From assembly GCA_964612735.1 (NCBI GenBank), contig CAZTEB010000017.1, positions 1-18,911 on the forward strand: DNA of 18,911 nt, given 5' to 3'. Under the pieces are notes generated by a model that saw only the letters and a program-made list of their open reading frames with translations, ran no database searches and was not told the DNA's origin. Positions 14,564-18,911 of the stretch are shown piece after piece; position 1 is the first letter of the stretch; every line of letters starts with the position of its first letter. This stretch comes from CAZTEB01 sp964612735 (lineage in GTDB: Bacteria > Patescibacteriota > Microgenomatia > UBA1400 > PJMF01). Position numbers and translations under genes: made by a program.

Positions 14564-16042
14564 ATGTGGAAGAAGCCTTGGATTCTGGTAGCTAGTATCG
14601 TAATGCTGGGATTAGTCGTAAGAGCCTATTTGCTCTTTTTCTCACCCCTACCTCTTTATTGGGATGAAGTTGCAATGCTTATTGATGCTCGGTCGGTGAT
14701 AGAAACAGGTAGGGATCTTCATGGTGGAAATTGGCTTCAGCCGTTGTACCCTTCATACGGTGATTTTAAGCTACCAGTCTATATTTTAACCACTGCTATG
14801 ACTATGTTGTTGGTGGGAACGCAAGACTGGGTTGTGAGAGTGCCAAGCTTATTAGCTGGGGTTGGCACTATTATTGTTGCTGCAGCAGTAGGTAAGGAGA
14901 TCGCTGATAAAGTATATAAAAAAGCAAACTATGTCTCGTTTGCCATGGTAGCCACGGGGCTAATCATGGCGTTCTCACCATGGTCGCTACACTTCTCAAG
15001 AGTGGGTTTTGAAGCGCATTTAGCACAGTTTTTAGTGAGCTGTAGCATTTGGTTGTTGCTGCGCAACGATGGTCTATATAAAAAAACAGTGCTCGCGGCT
15101 CTTCTTGGTGTATTAGCCACCTATACCTACTTCTCTGTCAGATTTGTGTGGCCTGTAGTAGCTGCTACGGCGTTTGTACTTTTTGAGTTTCCAGACAAAC
15201 TTAGGTCTGTAGGACTGCGGCGCAGCTTTAGAGCTATCGCACCGCTGGTGATGATGCTTACGCTCTATGCAGTTTTACTAATTCCACTGTATCGCTCGGA
15301 ATATTATGAACAAAGTAGCCAGCTTCGTTACAGCACTTCGTCTGTTCTCAACTCAACAGACTACGCGTTGCAGTCTAATGAGCTAAGAGAACAAGCTGGA
15401 AACCACTGGTACACCAGATTTCTATTTCATCGGAACATACTATTAATACGAGCCTTTGGCACCAACGTTAGTCAGAATATATCTGCAAACTTCCTGTTTA
15501 TTTCAGGAGACAACAACTTGCGCCATGGTACGGCACAGCATGGTTTATTTGTGACACCATTACTATTGGTTTTTGCCGTTGGTTGGTTTTATCTGGTCAA
15601 GAAACACCCAAAAGCTGGCATACTTTTGGTCACTTGGTGGCTTGCGGCTGTAGTGCCGGCCTCTGTTCCACATGAAGTTCCACACGCGTTGAGAAGTTTG
15701 AATGCATTAGTTCCTTTAGTCGTAGTTATGGGTTTTGGCTACACTGAGTTACTACGACTAGCTGTTGAGAGTCGCTTTAGAATTGTTGCCACTACAGGAA
15801 TGGCTCTTTATACAGGAGTGATTCTTTTTGTTTCCGCTGAGTTTTTGACATACTATAGCGTTCTATATCCCAAAACTGCATATACTGCTTGGCAGGGTGG
15901 GTATCGAGAGCAAATAGCTGAGTATCAAGTATCAGAAAAAAAACATCCAGATGATAGGTTCTTTTTATGGCAGTGGGCATATGGGGATCTAACGTCAGAG
16001 CACATCCAATCACTTCCTAAAGAGCAATTTAGACCACGCTGA
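14564..16042 (+). CDS. GT39-like membrane glycosyltransferase, copy 5, short C-terminal domain
   Basis: Multi-pass GT-C type protein, 492 aa, the shortest of the six. Helix 1 (about 6-25) is followed by D34-E35 (PLYWDEVAM), IETGRDLHGG, and YGDFKLP (65-71). SPWSLHFSRVGFE gives R146 and E150. Then come ATYTYFSVRF, SGDNNLRHGTAQHG and VPHALRSLNALVP. The region after the last helix is only about 65 residues and ends LPKEQFRPR, without the YGRPxxY-type stretch seen in copies 1 and 2. It is most similar to copy 2 (7604-9316). The start was chosen from the promoter, which lies over an upstream in-frame ATG. The next gene begins 1 nt after its stop. Donor and sugar unknown. Confidence 0.86.
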   Translation: MWKKPWILVASIVMLGLVVRAYLLFFSPLPLYWDEVAMLIDARSVIETGRDLHGGNWLQPLYPSYGDFKLPVYILTTAMTMLLVGTQDWVVRVPSLLAGVGTIIVAAAVGKEIADKVYKKANYVSFAMVATGLIMAFSPWSLHFSRVGFEAHLAQFLVSCSIWLLLRNDGLYKKTVLAALLGVLATYTYFSVRFVWPVVAATAFVLFEFPDKLRSVGLRRSFRAIAPLVMMLTLYAVLLIPLYRSEYYEQSSQLRYSTSSVLNSTDYALQSNELREQAGNHWYTRFLFHRNILLIRAFGTNVSQNISANFLFISGDNNLRHGTAQHGLFVTPLLLVFAVGWFYLVKKHPKAGILLVTWWLAAVVPASVPHEVPHALRSLNALVPLVVVMGFGYTELLRLAVESRFRIVATTGMALYTGVILFVSAEFLTYYSVLYPKTAYTAWQGGYREQIAEYQVSEKKHPDDRFFLWQWAYGDLTSEHIQSLPKEQFRPR

Positions 16043-16043
16043 T

Positions 16044-17612
16044 ATGAAATATACTACCGCAATACTGGTATGCATTAGCGCTTTTGCTTTAGTACTGCGA
16101 GTGGTATGGATAGACAGCATTCCCAGCATCTTGAACAGAGATGAGGCTGCGCTTGCCTATAATGCCCTTTTGCTGGAGCAGACAGGTCGGGATGAATGGC
16201 AACGACCTTGGCCACTAGCACTCGAATCATTTGGAGACTATAAATTACCTGGATATCCAATACTTCTTTCAATACTTTTTAGATTTGTAGGATACTCTGA
16301 TGTAGCTGTTAGGCTACCATCAGCAGTAGCGGGCACCCTATTGGTCGTGCTAAGTTTCTTTTTTGCTCGATCGTTTCGACGTTCTGAACCAGTGAGCCTA
16401 CTATTTTCTTTTTTGATAGCAGTAACTCCCGTTTTCTGGTTTTACTCAAGAATTGCCTTCGAAGCAAACGTAGCTCTTTCACTAGTAGTAGCACTCTGTA
16501 TTGTTATATATAGCTCAAAGAACAAACTACGTTGGTCGTTAAGGCTGTTTATAGCGGGGCTTCTGATGCTAGCAGCTGTATTTACATACAACACCCCGAT
16601 GGTGTTGTTGCCAAGCTTGCTTTTACCCACCGCGCTGTTTTCATACACTAAACTACAAAAAGGTTCTCTTTGGGCTTTAGGCTTGATACTATTATTAAGT
16701 TCAAGCTTTGTTTTAGTTCCACTAACTGCTAGAAAAAGTGGTATTACAGTTTTTAGTGATGAGACGGTTTGGAGCAAGTCAATTGAGTTTAGGTCACAGC
16801 TTCCTGATTACCTTAAGTCCACTCTTGGCAATAAGTATCTTTTTTTCGCTGGGATGATGGCAAAAAATACCGTCGTAAGCTTTTCTCCACAATTCCTAGT
16901 TACAAACGGTGGCAGTCACCCTTGGCATTCGTTGCCCAACTGGGGACATCTTTATTGGTCAATATACTTGTTGGCTAGCGTAGGTGGTATAGCTAGCGCC
17001 ACTGCGCTCCTTCGCAAGCTAAAAGACCCCAAAGCTTTTAAAGTTCAAGGTTTGCTGCTATTTCTACTTTTGACTTCGTTATTACCCTCAGTAGTTACTG
17101 TTGACTCACCACATGCAACTAGAAGCTTATTTTTCTTGTACCTAATAGTTTTTTTTGCAGTGCTCGGTTTCGAGTATGTTATATCTGTGGCTAGAAAGGT
17201 AGTGAGGGGGATCAGCCCTCAGTTGCTGTATCTGGCACTAGTGCTAGTAGTGGCATCAGAGGCCACTTGGTATGGCTATCAATTGTTTTTCAAGTATCCT
17301 GATCAGCAGCCAGAGCTGCTGAAAGTGGGATTCGATCAAGTTATACGAGAAGCGACTCAGTCACATCCCACTGGGGACATTGCGATCGTTGATGATGAGG
17401 GATTTCACTACATCTTGGCTGCTTGGTACCTAAGAATTGCTCCGCAAGAGTACTTTGAAACCACAGTAAGGCAACAACCTGATAAAATTGGCTTTAGGTA
17501 CGGTGAAAGAGTGGGCAGGCTTCACTTCATTGCAAATAAAAATGATAAAAGTGATCAAGAGCGAGTTATTGTTGATTGGACAGGTAATCGTTGGCACGTG
17601 TTGACGTATTGA
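16044..17612 (+). CDS. GT39-like membrane glycosyltransferase, copy 6
   Basis: Multi-pass GT-C type protein, 522 aa. Helix 1 (about 5-22) leads to D33-E34 (LNRDEAALAYNALLL), EQTGRDEWQRPWPL and FGDYKLP (63-69). TPVFWFYSRIAFE gives R136 and E140, with TP in place of the SPW of most copies. VFTYNTPMVLLP follows, and the later loop is TNGGSHPWHSLPNWG, keeping H but losing the R of GDxNxRH. SPHATRSLFFLY gives the PHxxR motif. The outer C-terminal domain (about 420-522) contains IAIVDDEGFHYILAAWYL. The ATG lies 1 nt after the preceding stop, with no Shine-Dalgarno sequence, so re-initiation or coupling is likely. A distinct sugar or linkage specificity from the other copies is inferred from divergence. 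Confidence 0.86.
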   Translation: MKYTTAILVCISAFALVLRVVWIDSIPSILNRDEAALAYNALLLEQTGRDEWQRPWPLALESFGDYKLPGYPILLSILFRFVGYSDVAVRLPSAVAGTLLVVLSFFFARSFRRSEPVSLLFSFLIAVTPVFWFYSRIAFEANVALSLVVALCIVIYSSKNKLRWSLRLFIAGLLMLAAVFTYNTPMVLLPSLLLPTALFSYTKLQKGSLWALGLILLLSSSFVLVPLTARKSGITVFSDETVWSKSIEFRSQLPDYLKSTLGNKYLFFAGMMAKNTVVSFSPQFLVTNGGSHPWHSLPNWGHLYWSIYLLASVGGIASATALLRKLKDPKAFKVQGLLLFLLLTSLLPSVVTVDSPHATRSLFFLYLIVFFAVLGFEYVISVARKVVRGISPQLLYLALVLVVASEATWYGYQLFFKYPDQQPELLKVGFDQVIREATQSHPTGDIAIVDDEGFHYILAAWYLRIAPQEYFETTVRQQPDKIGFRYGERVGRLHFIANKNDKSDQERVIVDWTGNRWHVLTY

Positions 17613-17620
17613 AAGAAGAC

Positions 17621-18406
17621 ATGATCTCCGTAGTTCTAGCTACTCATAACGAAGCTAAAAATATTATCCGCTGTTTGGAGTCAGTTCAAGGATTTGCGGA
17701 TGAGGTTATTGTAGTGGACGGTGAATCAAGTGATGACACAGTGGAATTAGCTCGTTCAATGGGGGCGAAAGTTGTTTCTACAACCAATAAAGCTAACTTT
17801 CACATAAATAAGCAGCAAGCTATGGATGAAGCCAAAGGCGAGTTGGTGTTACAGCTTGATGCTGATGAGGTAGTTGATGAGCAGCTTAGCTCCCATATTA
17901 AGCAGATTCACTCTCGAATACTTGCTGAACCGGAGCAGAGTATTACCGCATGGAAGATTGCTCGAAAAAACTTGTTTCTTGGTAGTTTTCTCAAAAAAGG
18001 TGGTCAGTACCCTGATTTTGTAATTAGGTTGTACATCAACGGGTATGCTCACCTGCCTCAAAAAGATGTTCATGAGCAAATGATAGTGAATGGCGAGGTT
18101 GGCATCGCAGGGGGGCACTTAATTCACTATGCAAATCCAACTTTTGCCGATTACTTGAGAAAATGGAATACCTATACCTCCTTTAAAGCGCAGCAACTAC
18201 TTGATCAGGGTAAAAAACCCAGTTTTTTAGATGGCATCTGGTTTCTTATTTTTAAGCCAGCTATAGTGTTTGCAAGTATGTTCATTAGGCACAAAGGATT
18301 TGTGGATGGCACGCCAGGCTTTGTTTTTGCGCTGATGAGCGGCCTTCATCATTCCATGTCATATCTTAAGTTGTGGGAACTACAGTACAAACAACACAAG
18401 CAGTAA
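17621..18406 (+). CDS. GT2 glycosyltransferase, WaaE-like
   Basis: Cytoplasmic GT-A enzyme, 261 aa, third member of the WaaE-like set in the window. The first strand is ISVVLATHNEAKNIIRCL (2-19), the acidic patch is at D33 (VVDGESSDDT), and the DAD metal site at 80-82 lies in LQLDADEVVDEQL. Then come RKNLFLGSFLKKGGQYPDF and IRLY, the GGxxPD-R stretch shared with the product of 1399-2298, and a KDVHEQM motif equivalent to the IHES of 3262-4098. The C-terminus ends with KLWELQYKQ. The ATG at 17621, 8 nt after the previous stop, starts the first strand directly; upstream in-frame alternatives lie inside the previous gene. AAAGAAG just upstream is at best a weak ribosome binding site. The following GT4 begins 1 nt after its stop. 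Confidence 0.9.
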   Translation: MISVVLATHNEAKNIIRCLESVQGFADEVIVVDGESSDDTVELARSMGAKVVSTTNKANFHINKQQAMDEAKGELVLQLDADEVVDEQLSSHIKQIHSRILAEPEQSITAWKIARKNLFLGSFLKKGGQYPDFVIRLYINGYAHLPQKDVHEQMIVNGEVGIAGGHLIHYANPTFADYLRKWNTYTSFKAQQLLDQGKKPSFLDGIWFLIFKPAIVFASMFIRHKGFVDGTPGFVFALMSGLHHSMSYLKLWELQYKQHKQ

Positions 18407-18407
18407 G

Positions 18408-18911
18408 ATGAAAGTACTTTTAGACACTAGCCCACTTGGTAATGCTCATTCACATAGAGGAATTGGAATGTATACCAGGCTGCTCAAACAACATCTTGAG
18501 GAAGTAAAGGGCGTCGAAGTTTTTAACACAAACCTTGACGACAATCAGGCTTTTGATATTGTTCATTATCCTTATTTTGATTTGTTTCAATCAACTCTAC
18601 CATCTCGTCACAAGGCCACATCTGTAGTTACTATTCATGANNNNNNNNNNATGACATTATTCCGCTTTTGTATCCTGAGTACTATCCCAAGGGGCTGCGA
18701 GGCAGATTTGGTCTGTATAGGCAAAAGCAGGCTGTTCGAAATGTATCGGCTGTGATCACAGATTCTGAGAACTCAAGACAAGATATAATTGATGTACTTG
18801 AGATTAGCCCCAGTAAAGTTCATGTTGTTCATTTGGCTGCGAATCCAGCGATCGCAGCAGCGTCACCCTCAAAGATAACTGACGTCAAAAAGCACTTTTC
18901 TTTGCCAAAGC
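18408..18911 (+). CDS. GT4 glycosyltransferase, 3' end cut by window and interrupted by an N gap
   Basis: N-terminal portion of a GT-B fold, mannosyltransferase-like group 1 enzyme. It opens with KVLLDTSPLGNAHSHRGIGMYTRLL; the R17-G-I-G turn is the acceptor-side glycine loop. It reaches TIHD (D78) and is then interrupted by 10 Ns. Downstream sequence continues in another nominal frame as DIIPLLYPEYYPKGLRGRF, AVITDSENSRQDII and SKVHVVHLAAN, all expected parts of the same GT4 domain. Read literally, the N gap shifts the frame and would stop translation early; joining the flanks over their shared ATGA restores one frame (see the gap entry). The catalytic C-terminal domain with EX7E lies beyond the window. 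It is the fourth gene of the second run, 1 nt after the GT2. Confidence 0.85.
18641..18650. other. 10-N scaffold gap, probably a 4-bp contig overlap
   Basis: The bases before the Ns end in CATGA and those after begin ATGACATT. Collapsing Ns plus one ATGA gives ATTCATGACATTATTCCG, which reads I-H-D-I-I-P in the frame of the gene and continues open to the window end. With the 10 Ns kept, the frame is off. Any true gap length must equal 2 modulo 3; an overlap of 4 satisfies this. Confidence 0.8.

Noticed and set aside
1..18911. UGA recoding, as in Gracilibacteria/Absconditabacteria
   Set aside because: TGA ends six genes exactly where the next gene begins (for example 4098, 5983, 16042), and no family motif contains an in-frame TGA.
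1..18911. Mobile elements, CRISPR arrays, tRNA or rRNA genes
   Set aside because: No transposase, integrase or Cas motifs, no spaced direct repeats, and no cloverleaf or rRNA-like sequence were seen on either strand.

Overview
This window is part of a surface-glycan (cell-envelope polysaccharide or glycoprotein glycan) assembly locus. By eye, GC content is in the mid-40s percent. The sequence looks like a metagenome scaffold because it contains a 10-N gap. The protein styles point to the Candidate Phyla Radiation (Patescibacteria), possibly a Microgenomates-like lineage. The features behind this are a Wzx-like flippase, WaaE-like GT2 enzymes, and multi-pass GT39-like proteins with a D-E pair followed by an FGDxKxP motif. 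This placement rests on family recognition and not on a marker gene. TGA ends six genes and is not read as an amino acid, which argues against the UGA-recoding Gracilibacteria/Absconditabacteria.

Layout. (1) 2-1189: 3' part of a Wzx-type flippase, followed on the other strand by a possible 53-aa membrane peptide (1195-1356). (2) 1399-2298: a WaaE-like GT2 with its own promoter. (3) 2346-9670: a tight seven-gene plus-strand run with gaps or overlaps of at most 14 nt, containing GT2, GT2, GT4, GT2, GT39-like, GT39-like and an unrecognised 114-aa protein. (4) 9676-14503: three single-gene units on alternating strands, two GT39-like (9676-11451 minus, 11479-13233 plus) and one GT87/DUF2029-like (13199-14503 minus). 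(5) 14564-18911: a second plus-strand run containing GT39-like, GT39-like, WaaE-like GT2 and a GT4 that runs off the window and is broken by the N gap.

Inferred division of labour. The six cytoplasmic GT2/GT4 enzymes would build a lipid-linked oligosaccharide from nucleotide sugars. The flippase would move it across the membrane. The seven GT-C membrane enzymes would then add sugars on the outer face from polyprenyl-phosphate-sugar donors. No nucleotide-sugar synthesis gene, no polyprenyl-phosphate-sugar synthase and no polymerase or ligase is recognisable here, so these must lie elsewhere.

The most distinctive non-coding signal is at the six genes that head a transcription unit. Each has a TATAAT-like hexamer ending only 6-10 nt before the start codon, which implies leaderless mRNAs. 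Genes inside the runs mostly lack a Shine-Dalgarno sequence and instead abut or overlap. The N gap at 18641-18650 looks spurious: the flanks share ATGA, and merging them restores a conserved GT4 motif in frame.
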